A DNA stretch of 64,000 nucleotides from Terriglobia bacterium (lineage in GTDB: Bacteria > Acidobacteriota > Terriglobia > Bryobacterales > Bryobacteraceae). The stretch spans positions 1-64,000 of the forward strand of contig JAIQFS010000001.1 in the NCBI GenBank assembly GCA_020073145.1, written 5' to 3'. Numbering within the stretch: position 1 is the stretch's first letter; every line of letters starts with the position of its first letter. The position numbers and the translations under genes were made by a program. Shown here one piece after another: positions 1 to 8,228 of the stretch. The notes beneath the pieces are model-generated. The model was not told the origin of the DNA. It saw only the letters and a program-made list of their open reading frames with translations, and made no database searches.

Positions 1-80
1 TGCCCCGGCGCTTCAGCCTGCTCGCTGGCATAGAACAACTCTTCCTGCTTCTGTCTGGCTCGCTTCGTTCCCATCGCCAT
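1..80 (-). mobile_element. IS transposase, 5' end only (cut by window edge)
   Basis: Reading the minus strand from an ATG at 80 gives 26 codons (MAMGTKRARQKQEELF, then YASEQAEAPG) before the window ends. A short basic stretch followed by 'QEELF..' and 'APGH' is what I recall at the N-terminus of IS1182/IS5-like DDE transposases. The catalytic part lies outside the window, so family assignment is from recall of N-terminal sequence only. The element sits immediately downstream of the broken XRE gene, and the AT-rich stretch at about 90-135 may be the element's end. Confidence 0.45.
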
Positions 81-88
81 GCCTGATT

Positions 89-427
89 CTACGGCGAAAC
101 ATTCCACCAAGGAAGTGTTTTTAGACACGGGCTGTTAGACCACCGCTTCGCCTCATGCCGCAGGATCATGCTCTCAATCACGGAGCGGATGATTTTCTTC
201 TCCTCCGGATCGAGGCGCGAGACCGCCTCGAACTGCAGCTTTAGCTCTTCGTCCGGCCCCGTCTCGTCTTTTTCGAACAGCAGCATATCTGCGCTCACCG
301 TGAGCGCCATCGCGAGCTTGCGGATGGCGTCGAGCGTGGGCTGCGACTGCCCCGCTTCGTAGCGGCGGATCTGCGAGATGTGCATGCCCACCATCTCGGC
401 GAGAGCCTGCTGCGTGAGGCTGCGTCA
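89..427 (-). pseudogene. XRE-family HTH regulator, 5'-truncated
   Basis: The frame encodes a helix-turn-helix core (LTQQALAEMVGMHISQIRRY, then EAG and P.L..I.K.A..L) followed by an acidic helical tail ending RHEAKRW. This is a DNA-binding domain of the Xre/HipB type. The HTH segment continues upstream of the first available ATG (about 394) to about 427, where an in-frame TGA cuts it off, so the first 10-15 residues of the domain are missing. The last about 18 codons, after RHEAKRW, look unrelated and run into the neighbouring IS, so both ends may have been altered by insertion or recombination. A shortened product starting at 394 would lack helix 1. Confidence 0.6.
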
Positions 428-741
428 CGGCTCTCCGCTCAGCGGGCATTCCACATACCATAAAACGGGCCATCCACTGCCCCATGCTCCTTGGTCCGGT
501 TCGGTTTTGCACGGCCTGATAGTAGCATCTCTGACAGCGGAGGGCAGCGTTCTCTCAGCGAAGGAGCCAAGTGACTTGCGGCATGCGGCGCGTTTCTCTC
601 GCCGTAAACCATTGGGGAGGAGAAGTTCGTCAACTTCCACGTGGCTCGCCAGGCGTTTTTCGAAAAGCCACCTGCTGCTTAACAGGACGGCTAACAAGCA
701 GTTCGGGAAACTGTGCCGGATGTGCGAGACAGGGACGGCAG
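428..741. other. Intergenic stretch without recognisable gene
   Basis: About 310 bases between the broken XRE gene and the duplicated leader of the first G8 gene. Open frames cross it on both strands but none has a recognisable domain, a ribosome binding site or a plausible start. An open frame leads from here into the G8 gene, but its encoded residues look like random GC-rich translation and precede the signal peptide, so I do not count it as coding. Confidence 0.5.
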
Positions 742-847
742 CCGGAACGTTCTGTTACTATATCTCGGGGCGCTCGAAACTCAGCGGCAGTTCCAGATGC
801 TGTCTTGTAAGGCCGCGCAGGGCAAGGATTTGCCTGAAGTGCAGCAC
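742..847 (+). repeat. Leader repeat copy A (inverted partner at 8901-9006)
   Basis: This 106-bp block starts CGGAACGTT and ends AAGTGCAGCAC-like. It matches the reverse complement of 8901-9006 at roughly 88 % by eye with no gaps. It contains a conserved TACTATATCTCGG promoter-like core. In this copy it ends 16 bases before the ATG of the first G8 gene, with a GGAGGT ribosome binding site between. Confidence 0.75.
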
Positions 848-863
848 TCACGGAGGTCTAACG

Positions 864-3545
864 ATGCGAAGACATTCTCTCTTGTTCCTTTCGTTGCTGG
901 TCCCAGCCTTTTTGGTCCTCGGCGGGTATGCCGTCCTTACGGCTCAGCAAAGAACTTCTTCGACGGCCCGCGGGAAGCGCTGGTCCGATGCAGCCACCTG
1001 GCCGGACAAGAAGGTGCCCGGCAAAGACGCCGTTGTCACCATTGCGAAGGACATGGACGTGGTCCTCGATGTCAGTCCGGCGCCGCTGCACGGTTTAACG
1101 ATCAACGGGAAACTGAGCTTCGCAGATAAGAAAGATCTGGAACTGACCACCGAGTGGATCATGGTGCACGGGGAGTTGGAGATTGGTACGGAAGCCAAGC
1201 CCCACACGCGCAATGCGACCATTACCCTGACCAATAACGTCCCGGGTGAAGACATTGAAACCATGGGTGACCGCGGGATCATGATGATGGGCGGAACTCT
1301 GAGCCTGCACGGTACGGAGAAAAATTCCTGGACCCGGCTGACCAAAACAGCTGCCGCGGGTAGCAGCACCATCGAAGTCGCGAATCCCGGTGACTGGAAA
1401 AAAGGCGAGCAGATTGTGGTCGCGTCCACGGATTTCGATCCCCACCAGGCAGAGGAACGAACCATCGCCGGCATCTCTGGAAAAGTGATTACGCTCGATC
1501 AGAAACTTCAGTACATGCACTACGGCGAAGTCACCTTCGGCGTGGATGAGCGTGGGGAAGTCGGCATGCTGACACGCAATATCCGGATCCAGGCTTCAGC
1601 CGACGCAGAGAAGTCGTTCAGTGGCGGGCATGTGATGGCGATGGCCGGGTCAACCATGAAAGTCTCCGGTGTCGAGTTCTTCCGAATGGGTCAGCACGAG
1701 AACCTGGCGCGGTATCCGATCCATTGGCATCTGGTGGGCGATACGCAGGGGCAATACATTGAGAACTCTGCGATTCACGACACCTACAGCCGCTGTGTGA
1801 CGGTGCATGGCACGAACAATGTGCGGGTTGAGAACAATGTGGCGTACAACAACGTGGGTCACTGCTACTTCCTCGAAGATGGCGTGGAACACGGGAACCA
1901 GTACCTTGGAAACCTGGGGATGCTGACCCGGTGCAATCCCACCAGGCCGTGTAATTCGACCAACGCCCTGAACGGCTCAGGGGCCGGTCAAAATGCCACC
2001 GACCAGTTGATTCCTTCCGACAACACGGCGTCCACCTTCTGGATCACCAACCCCGACAATACGTACCGGGGGAATGTGTCCGCGGGTTCTGAGGCAACCG
2101 GCTTCTGGATGGCTTTCCCAGAACATCCAACGGGTAAGTTTGAAGGCACGGAGATCAGTGCGAAGACCTGGCCGCGTCGTATGCAACTGAAGGAGTTTTC
2201 CGGCAACGTCGCCCACTCCGACGTCGACGGCCTGCTGTTTGATCGCGGAACCAATGCACAGGGTAAATTCAACCTGGGCGGGAACACGCATCTGCCCTAT
2301 ACGGATCCCAGCGACACCAACAGCGCGAGGCTGGAAAGCGTGATCCAAGACTTTACCAGCTACAAGAACGCTGGTGCGGCCATCTGGGCCCGTGGCGAGA
2401 ATCATGTGTTTAAGGGCCTGAAACTGGCCGACAGCGGGATCGGCTACACACACGCGTACCCTGGTGTGGCCCCGTACCACGGCGACTTTACCTCGAAAGT
2501 CGAGGACTCCCTGTTCGTGGGCGAAACCGCCAATAAAGGCACGCCCAAAACCGAAGCGGAAATCGCGTATGGTCGAACCATGCCGCGCACGGACGCGGAT
2601 TACCCGATCCGTGGCTACGAATACTACGACTTCACGCACCATGTGAGCAATACCAAGTTCGTCAATTTTGCGGACAATGCCACTCGCAAAGCCGGAGCCC
2701 TCTCTTACCTGCTGTACACCAGCTTTCCCATCAGCACCAACAACGATGTCGAAGGCCTGACATTCGAAAATGCCAAGCCGGTGTATTTCCCGCCGCAGCA
2801 GGATCAGCGCTGGTCCTTCTCCGGTGAATTCGGAAGGTTTTCCGGCTGGAATGGCGCGGTGTTCCACGATATCGACGGGTCGGTCGGCGGCGTCCGCGAT
2901 TCCTACATTGTGATTGACAACGGGATCGCGGACGATCCGCAACACTGTCAAATCAAGCCGGACTGGAACGCTGCCGTGTGCAAGGGGGATATGGGGCGCC
3001 TGCAGATTGGCGCCGCCGGCGCCGGAGGCTTCGGTGGCGGAGGTTTCGGCGGTCGCGGCGCAGGCCCCGCCAGAGGCGGAGCTGCCGGCCCTGGCGCGGC
3101 TGCCGGTCCTGGCACGCCTGCCGCCGCTCCCGGCGCGGCTGGCGGCCCTGGTGCGGTGGGAGGTCGTGGCGGAGCTAGGGGTAGAGGAGGTTTCGGTGGA
3201 GGCGCTCCACCGGTCGTTCTCAGCCGCAATGGCCGGAAACTGAGCGTCAACGGGGACACCACGGTACTCGCCGGTACCGAGATCCGGGCGGAAAGCGAAG
3301 CGCCATCCCTGACCATTGGCCTAAGGGAGCTGGACAGCGGCTCCTGGGTTCTCATCGAATTACCGGGATACACCAGCGCAGCCGCGGGCCCGGCGCAAAC
3401 CAGCCTGGATGCGCTGCGCAGCGCCAAGGACACCTCGTACTACAAGGGCGATGGTTCACTTTGGGTCAAGCTGGTCTCGAACGGTGGCGGCATGCGTCCC
3501 GGCCGTGGCGGCGGAACTGGAAGCAGTATCCAAGTCAGCAGGTAA
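864..3545 (+). CDS. Secreted G8-domain / beta-helix protein, CEMIP-like (paralogue 1)
   Basis: 893 codons. The ATG at 864 is chosen because GGAGGT lies 6 bases upstream and an N-terminal hydrophobic signal/anchor (residues 5-25) follows at once. Residues about 38-160 form a G8 domain (W.DAATWPDKKVPGKDAVVTI, then GLTINGKLSF and GELEIGTEAKPH). Residues about 230-650 look like a parallel beta-helix, with stretches strikingly like animal CEMIP/TMEM2 (RYPIHWHLVGD, SRCVTVHGTNN, NVGHCYFLEDGVEHGN). A Gly/Ala/Pro-rich linker (about 712-785) precedes a small C-terminal beta domain. CEMIP-type proteins are tied to hyaluronan depolymerisation; a polysaccharide-binding or cleaving role outside the cytoplasm is inferred, not shown. 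Its paralogue lies convergently at 5367-8075. Confidence 0.85.
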   Translation: MRRHSLLFLSLLVPAFLVLGGYAVLTAQQRTSSTARGKRWSDAATWPDKKVPGKDAVVTIAKDMDVVLDVSPAPLHGLTINGKLSFADKKDLELTTEWIMVHGELEIGTEAKPHTRNATITLTNNVPGEDIETMGDRGIMMMGGTLSLHGTEKNSWTRLTKTAAAGSSTIEVANPGDWKKGEQIVVASTDFDPHQAEERTIAGISGKVITLDQKLQYMHYGEVTFGVDERGEVGMLTRNIRIQASADAEKSFSGGHVMAMAGSTMKVSGVEFFRMGQHENLARYPIHWHLVGDTQGQYIENSAIHDTYSRCVTVHGTNNVRVENNVAYNNVGHCYFLEDGVEHGNQYLGNLGMLTRCNPTRPCNSTNALNGSGAGQNATDQLIPSDNTASTFWITNPDNTYRGNVSAGSEATGFWMAFPEHPTGKFEGTEISAKTWPRRMQLKEFSGNVAHSDVDGLLFDRGTNAQGKFNLGGNTHLPYTDPSDTNSARLESVIQDFTSYKNAGAAIWARGENHVFKGLKLADSGIGYTHAYPGVAPYHGDFTSKVEDSLFVGETANKGTPKTEAEIAYGRTMPRTDADYPIRGYEYYDFTHHVSNTKFVNFADNATRKAGALSYLLYTSFPISTNNDVEGLTFENAKPVYFPPQQDQRWSFSGEFGRFSGWNGAVFHDIDGSVGGVRDSYIVIDNGIADDPQHCQIKPDWNAAVCKGDMGRLQIGAAGAGGFGGGGFGGRGAGPARGGAAGPGAAAGPGTPAAAPGAAGGPGAVGGRGGARGRGGFGGGAPPVVLSRNGRKLSVNGDTTVLAGTEIRAESEAPSLTIGLRELDSGSWVLIELPGYTSAAAGPAQTSLDALRSAKDTSYYKGDGSLWVKLVSNGGGMRPGRGGGTGSSIQVSR

Positions 3546-3573
3546 GCTGACCCCTGCTGTATCAGGAAGAGCC

Positions 3574-3594
3574 CCCGGCGCAGGTGGCGTCGGG
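3574..3594 (+). terminator. Hairpin after G8 gene 1, no T-tract (decayed terminator)
   Basis: CCCGGCGC pairs with GCGTCGGG around a 5-base loop, with one G-T pair. The left arm and the sequence before it match the terminator after the paralogous G8 gene (minus strand, 5313-5342), but the right arm and T-run have been replaced. It probably terminates poorly. Confidence 0.35.
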
Positions 3595-3683
3595 AAGACC
3601 AGTGGTAACCACATTGAAGCATGGAGACAGTATGCATGTGGAGGTGGTGTATGCAATCCTCAATAACGCCGAATCGAGTTCCG

Positions 3684-4505
3684 ATGCAAGTCGCCAGATT
3701 CTTCCGGCAGTTTCTCATTACCGCAGTTGCGTGCAGCGCCCTATCGGCTCAACAGGTAACCATTAGAGTCGACCAGCGAAGCCGCCCCATTTCCGAAGCG
3801 CTCATGCAACTTCAGAAACTCACCGACGTTCCGATACACTACGAGGATCTGCAGGACTACTCTGCGGCTGATCTTCAAGCTCCGCTCCCCGCCGCCACGG
3901 CCGTCGTGCCCAAGGGCGGGTCGTTCTCGGTGAACGTGCCCACTGACCCAACTGGGAAGCTGCCTGACGACCTCAGCGTGGCGACTGCCTTGAACGCAGT
4001 AATTGCTGCTGCGCAGAGCGCTGGCGCGGTCCCGGGAACATTTAGGGTGGACTCTTCTCACGGCGGCGTTTTCTTTGTCGAGCCGGCAAGCCACCACTCG
4101 AGCACCGGGGCCGCCGTTCCAACGCAGCCGGTTCTCGATACACCGGTAAACGTCTCCCTCCAGGAGGTCCCTGGTATTAAGGCGCTCGACGCAATCCTCC
4201 AGCAGGTCTCCCAAAAAACAGGTGCAGGGCTCGACGACGGTATGGGGACGTTTTTTTCCGGGCCGAAAGTGAGCATAACCGCTACCAATGAGCCTGCTAA
4301 GTATGTCCTGGCGCGGCTGCTCGCGGATGTCGCGCCCTCAGGTACGCTCTCGTATGCTATGCTCTGTGGGCCGAACCAACGCTACTACGCGTTCAATATC
4401 AGAAACCCCTCGGTTTTCCAACCGCCGCCGCGCAGTCAGCCCTATTCGCCTCCACCGCTGGTTCCGAGCGGAAACCGCCTGGGCGCCAGCAAGAAGAATA
4501 ACTGA
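3684..4505 (+). CDS. Secreted protein with STN/secretin-N-like repeats, unknown function
   Basis: 273 codons from the ATG at 3684, which places a signal peptide (residues 1-23, cleavage near ALSAQQ) at the N-terminus; an upstream in-frame ATG at 3621 would bury it. Mature residues 24-60 (VTIRVDQRSRPISEALMQLQ, then KLTDVPIHYED) resemble STN or secretin-N short domains, and a similar pattern recurs at about 160-215 (VNVSLQEV..IKALDAILQQ). The C-terminus is proline-rich. Such domains bind partners in the periplasm of TonB or secretin systems, but no such system is adjacent. It follows the first G8 gene on the same strand at 138 bases and may be read through the weak terminator. Confidence 0.6.
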   Translation: MQVARFFRQFLITAVACSALSAQQVTIRVDQRSRPISEALMQLQKLTDVPIHYEDLQDYSAADLQAPLPAATAVVPKGGSFSVNVPTDPTGKLPDDLSVATALNAVIAAAQSAGAVPGTFRVDSSHGGVFFVEPASHHSSTGAAVPTQPVLDTPVNVSLQEVPGIKALDAILQQVSQKTGAGLDDGMGTFFSGPKVSITATNEPAKYVLARLLADVAPSGTLSYAMLCGPNQRYYAFNIRNPSVFQPPPRSQPYSPPPLVPSGNRLGASKKNN

Positions 4506-4508
4506 GGC

Positions 4509-4593
4509 GTTGCTGAGCAACCGCTTGTTGGAACAAGCCCGGCGGAGGAATTCAAAGCCAGGATGGACAGTTCGGACGAATTCATCCGCCGGG
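4509..4593. repeat. Three consecutive hairpins (REP-like cluster)
   Basis: Starting 3 bases after a stop codon are GTTGC-TGA-GCAAC (4509-4521), CTTGTT-GG-AACAAG (4524-4537), and a 16-bp inverted repeat with one mismatch (4538-4553 against 4578-4593, arms CCCGGCGGA.GAATTC). They lie 70 bases from a RAYT transposase fragment, consistent with a REP/BIME-type element, though I see no second copy in the window. They could also act as terminator for the upstream gene. Confidence 0.5.
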
Positions 4594-4665
4594 ATCTTCA
4601 AGGCCTCCGCCCCTCGGCCGCTACCACAGAACCTCCCCAATCATCCCGCTCGCCGGCCCATAGCC

Positions 4666-4833
4666 TTATGGATTGTATAGGTATGACCTCCTGGGCCTGC
4701 GGCATACTCCCGCATCGCCGAGCAAGCATAGATAGGTGCGGCGGTCAAAGTCGGATTCGAAGCGGTCCACGCCGCGTTGGGTGACGTGGTGAGGAAGCCC
4801 GGCGACCACGACGCGGGGTCTGCGTGGCATCAT
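4666..4833 (-). pseudogene. RAYT (REP-associated tyrosine transposase) N-terminal fragment
   Basis: From ATG at 4833 (or 4830) the frame reads MPRRPRVVVAGLPHHVTQRG followed by VDRFESDFDRRTYLCLL. This is the hallmark N-terminus of IS200-like RAYT transposases (MPR.PR....PHHVTQRGN). The similarity ends after about 40 residues and the frame stops at 4666. The HxH motif's HUH partner region, the catalytic Tyr and about 100-150 C-terminal residues are missing. It is a dead fragment next to a hairpin cluster of the kind these enzymes act on. Confidence 0.65.
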
Positions 4834-4969
4834 CGGGGTTCTGGTGAGACAGTGGCCTGGAGCCGGGGGAGTTCGCAGAAAAATGGCGCAGATCAGGCTG
4901 TTTTCCTTATCATCGGCTGCGGTTCTTTGCTCCGGGAACCGATTGCGCAGCATTGCAGTACGAATAAAC
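4834..4969. other. Gap between RAYT fragment and intron, nothing recognised
   Basis: This 136-base stretch forms the 3' flank of the putative group II intron. No coding signal, hairpin or promoter could be supported. The open frame continuing through it from the RAYT fragment is not RAYT-like. Confidence 0.4.
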
Positions 4970-5312
4970 ATAGGTAGGCGGTCGCCCGCTTTCCCTGTCA
5001 CACCACCGTACGTACGGGTCCGTATACGGCGGTTCGGTGGGTTGAGCTATCGGCCGCCAGTCAATCTTGGAATCCCGAGCGAGTCGAATTTACAACCAGT
5101 GCCCTTGATGGATATGGGCTTCGCAGTCCTTTGCCCGCTCGCCCGGCACCGTATGCCTCAGATCCGGTTTTTGTACATCGGCTCGTGCGTTTGCTTCACG
5201 CTTCTTTCAGACCCTCCGTCGCCGGAACGCCCTTGCGCTTCGCTACTACTTCACCTCCATCAGGTTGTAGAGGGGACTTACACCCCAGAGCTGTCGAACA
5301 TGCTCGGCACAC
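4970..5312 (-). ncRNA. ORF-less group II intron, class C-like
   Basis: On the minus strand the element starts GTGTGCC at 5312, fitting the GUGYG 5' end of group II introns. It carries the typical early-domain stretch GGGGTGTAAGTCCCCTC and then GGAGGTGAAGTAGTAGCGAAG. Near its 3' end, 5000-5035 folds as a domain V: a 9-bp stem (ACCGCCGTA with TACGGTGGT) with a CGC triad, which class C introns have instead of AGC. A small domain VI-like hairpin and CTACCTAT follow, so the 3' end is put near 4970. About 343 bases is ribozyme-only length, and no reverse transcriptase is encoded, so mobility would need a maturase in trans. The 5' exon is an intrinsic terminator, the classic class C target. Confidence 0.7.
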
Positions 5313-5342
5313 AAAAAAAGCCCCCGGCCTGCGCCGGGGGCT
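5313..5342 (-). terminator. Intrinsic terminator of G8 gene 2
   Basis: On the minus strand AGCCCCCGGC pairs with GCCGGGGGCT around a 4-base loop, followed by seven T residues. It lies 24 bases after the stop of the second G8 gene. The putative intron begins immediately after the T-run. Confidence 0.9.
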
Positions 5343-5366
5343 CTTGCTCGTGCAGCAGGGTTCTGC

Positions 5367-8075
5367 TTACCGGCTGGCCAGGAGGGTGGCTCCGCCACTT
5401 GGGCCGCTGCCAGGGCCGCTGCCCAGGACGTCACCGCTGGAGACCAGCTTGACCCACAGCGAACCGTTGCCTTTGTAGTACGAGGTGGCACTGGCCTGGC
5501 GCAGTGCATCCAGGCTGCTCTGCTCCGTACCGGACGCTGCCGTGGTGAATCCCGGCAGCTCGAACATCACCCACGAGCCGCGATCCAGTTCCTTCACGCT
5601 GAGGGACAAGGACGGCCTTTCGGTGGTCACCTTGATCTCGGTACCCGCTCGTACGTTGGTTTCTCCGGTGACGGGAAACTCCTTGCCGTTGCGGCTGAGA
5701 ACGATGGGCGGCCCCGCAGGTGCAGGAGCGCCCAGGACCCCGTTTCTGCGGCCAACGACAACACCGGCACCACCCCTGCCAGCGCCAGGAGCGCCAGCTC
5801 CCGCAGCCCCGCCTCTACCGCCGGGACCGGCCACCGCGGGAGCGCCGCCTCTGCCACCACCGGCGCCACGACCGCCACGACCGCCACCGCCGGCGGGGGC
5901 GCCAACCGTCATGCGCCCGACGTCGCCCTTGCACACGGCCGCGTTCCAGGCGGGCTTGACCTCACAGGCGTCGTCGATGGCGATTGCGTCGTTTTTGTCG
6001 TTGATGAGAATGAAGGAATTGGGGACACCGTCGACCGAGCCGTCCAGGTCGTGGAACACCGAGGTCTGATAGCTCCCGTTGCCGTAATCATCGTTGCTCC
6101 ACTTATACTCCATCGGCGGGAAATACACCGGCTTGGCGTTGATGAATTTCGCGCGCTGTACGGTGTTGTTGGAGCTCATTCCGAAGCTGGTATACAGCAG
6201 GTAAGAGATCGCGCCCGTCTTGCGGGTGGCGTTGTCCTGGAAATTCACGAAGGTGTCATTGTCCAGTTCATGATGGTAGTCGTAGAACTCGTAGCCGCGG
6301 ATCGGGAAATCCGGGAGTTCGGGCTCCGGCAAGCTGCGGCCGTACGCCATTTCCGCCGGCGTCCTGGGGTTGCCGAGGTTCTCGGTTTCGCCCACGAACC
6401 GCGAGTCCACCACCCGTGACGTAAAGGCGGATTGACCGAAGCTGCCGGACGCATGCGTGTAGCCAATCGCGTTGTCGGCCATCTTCAGGTTCTTGAAGGT
6501 GTGCATCTCACCGCGGGCCCAGATGCCGCTATTGCGGTTCTTGTAGCTGGTGAAATCCTCGATGACCGACTCCACTTGAGGGCCGTTCGCGTCAGCGGGA
6601 TTGGCAAGGGAAATATGCCCGCCGACGGCGAAATGGCCATCGGCCCTGGGGCCGCGGTCGAACAGGAAACTGTCAAAGTTCGAATGGGCGGTGTTGCCCT
6701 TGAACTCCCGCACCCGGGTTCGACGCGGCCAGGTTGTCTTGCTGATCTCCGTGCCTTCGAACTTGCCCGTCGGATGCTCCGGCAAGGCGAACCAGAAACC
6801 GGTCGAGTCGGAGCCCGCGGCCACGTTGTCCCGGTAAATATTGTCCGGATTGGTGATCCAGAAAGTCGACGCCGTGTTGTCGGAAGGGATCAGGATATCC
6901 TTGGCGTCCTGGCCGGCCGGATCAAAGTTCTTGCCGCCCTCCGATACGAACGGGCCGAGGTTGGTCGGGCGGCACGGCGCGTCCGGATGGCACTTGGTCA
7001 GGATCCCCAGGTTGTGGACGAACTGGTTGTCGTGCTCCACGGCGTCTTCGAGGAAGAAGCAGTGACCAATGTTGTTGTAGGTCACGTTGTTTTCAATGTC
7101 CAGGTAATTGGTGCCATGCACGGTCACGCAGCGGCTGAAGGTGTTGTGAATGGCGGAGTTCTTGATGTACTGCCCCTGCGCATCGCCGATCAGATGCCAA
7201 TGGATCGGATACCGGGCCAGATGCATGTTCTGCCCCATGCGATTGAGCTCGACACCATCGACAAACATCTTGCTCCCGATCATGGCCATGATGTGGCCGC
7301 CAAAGAGCGTCTTGTCCGCGTCCTCGGAAGCCTGGATCACGATATTGCGCGAGAGCATGCCGACTTCGCCGCGTTCATCCACGTCGAAGGTGATCTTGCC
7401 GAAGTGCATGTAGTCCAGTTTCTTGTCGAGCGTGATGGTATTGCCACGGATGGCGGCAATGGTACGCTCCTCTGCCTGGTGGGGATCGAAATCCGTGGAC
7501 GCGAGGACAATCGTCTGGCCTTTCTTCCAGTCACCAGGATTCAAGACTTCGATGGTGCTGCTGCCCGCGGCGGCCGTCTGTGCCAGCTTGGTCCAGGAGT
7601 TCTTCTCCGTACCGTGCAGGTTCAGGGTTCCTCCCATGAGCATAATCCCGCGGTCACTGCGGTCATTTCCACCCAGTCCACCAAAATCTTCGTCTTTGAC
7701 GTTGTCAGTGAGGGTAATGGTCGCCTGATGCGTGTGGGGTTTGGCTTCCGTGCCAATCTCCAACTCCCCGTGGACCATGATCCACTCGGTGGTCAGTTCG
7801 AGATCTTTGTTGTCCGCGAAGCTCAGTTTGCCATTGATCGTTAAACCGTGCAGCGCCGGCGGAGTGACATCGAGGACGACGTTCATGCCCCTCTCAATGG
7901 TGACCACGGCGTCTTTGCCTGGCACCTTCTTGTCCGGCCAGGTGGCGGCATCCGACCAGCGCTTCGCGCGGGCCGTCGAAGAAGTTCTTGGCTGAGCCTT
8001 AAGGACGGCATATCCGCCGAGGACCAAAAAGGCTGGGAGCAGCAACGAAAGGACCAAGCGATAATGTTTTCGCAT
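5367..8075 (-). CDS. Secreted G8-domain / beta-helix protein, CEMIP-like (paralogue 2)
   Basis: 902 codons from the ATG at 8075 (MRKHYRLVLSLLLPAFLVL), equivalent to the start of paralogue 1; an in-frame ATG at 8102 would only add a short extension. The domain order is the same: signal/anchor, G8 domain (about 38-165, SDAATWPDKKVPGKDAVVTI), a long beta-helix with PIHWHLIGD, SRCVTVHG and IGHCFFLEDAVEHDN, a Gly/Ala-rich linker (about 760-815) and a C-terminal beta domain. The two proteins are close paralogues along their whole length. It has its own strong terminator. An extracellular polysaccharide-related role is inferred from G8/CEMIP similarity. Confidence 0.85.
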   Translation of the reverse strand: MRKHYRLVLSLLLPAFLVLGGYAVLKAQPRTSSTARAKRWSDAATWPDKKVPGKDAVVTIERGMNVVLDVTPPALHGLTINGKLSFADNKDLELTTEWIMVHGELEIGTEAKPHTHQATITLTDNVKDEDFGGLGGNDRSDRGIMLMGGTLNLHGTEKNSWTKLAQTAAAGSSTIEVLNPGDWKKGQTIVLASTDFDPHQAEERTIAAIRGNTITLDKKLDYMHFGKITFDVDERGEVGMLSRNIVIQASEDADKTLFGGHIMAMIGSKMFVDGVELNRMGQNMHLARYPIHWHLIGDAQGQYIKNSAIHNTFSRCVTVHGTNYLDIENNVTYNNIGHCFFLEDAVEHDNQFVHNLGILTKCHPDAPCRPTNLGPFVSEGGKNFDPAGQDAKDILIPSDNTASTFWITNPDNIYRDNVAAGSDSTGFWFALPEHPTGKFEGTEISKTTWPRRTRVREFKGNTAHSNFDSFLFDRGPRADGHFAVGGHISLANPADANGPQVESVIEDFTSYKNRNSGIWARGEMHTFKNLKMADNAIGYTHASGSFGQSAFTSRVVDSRFVGETENLGNPRTPAEMAYGRSLPEPELPDFPIRGYEFYDYHHELDNDTFVNFQDNATRKTGAISYLLYTSFGMSSNNTVQRAKFINAKPVYFPPMEYKWSNDDYGNGSYQTSVFHDLDGSVDGVPNSFILINDKNDAIAIDDACEVKPAWNAAVCKGDVGRMTVGAPAGGGGRGGRGAGGGRGGAPAVAGPGGRGGAAGAGAPGAGRGGAGVVVGRRNGVLGAPAPAGPPIVLSRNGKEFPVTGETNVRAGTEIKVTTERPSLSLSVKELDRGSWVMFELPGFTTAASGTEQSSLDALRQASATSYYKGNGSLWVKLVSSGDVLGSGPGSGPSGGATLLASR

Positions 8076-8228
8076 CGTTAAACCCTCGGTACCATGCATC
8101 AACTGAAAGACTTGACGACGGGACCTTTATATTATGTTACTTTCTCCTGCCAGATTCCGGGGGCATCGGGGGCTGAAGGGATCCGGACACAGCGGTTCCG
8201 ACGCCAGAGCATCCAACGCGCCGGGGGC

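Noticed and set aside
378-863. In-frame N-terminal extension of the first G8 gene
   Set aside because: It precedes a clear signal peptide and a GGAGGT-ATG start, contains the duplicated leader, and has no similarity to the paralogue's upstream part.
6432-7844. 470-codon open frame opposite the second G8 gene
   Set aside because: It is an antisense shadow in GC-rich coding sequence; the minus strand encodes clear G8 and CEMIP-like motifs.
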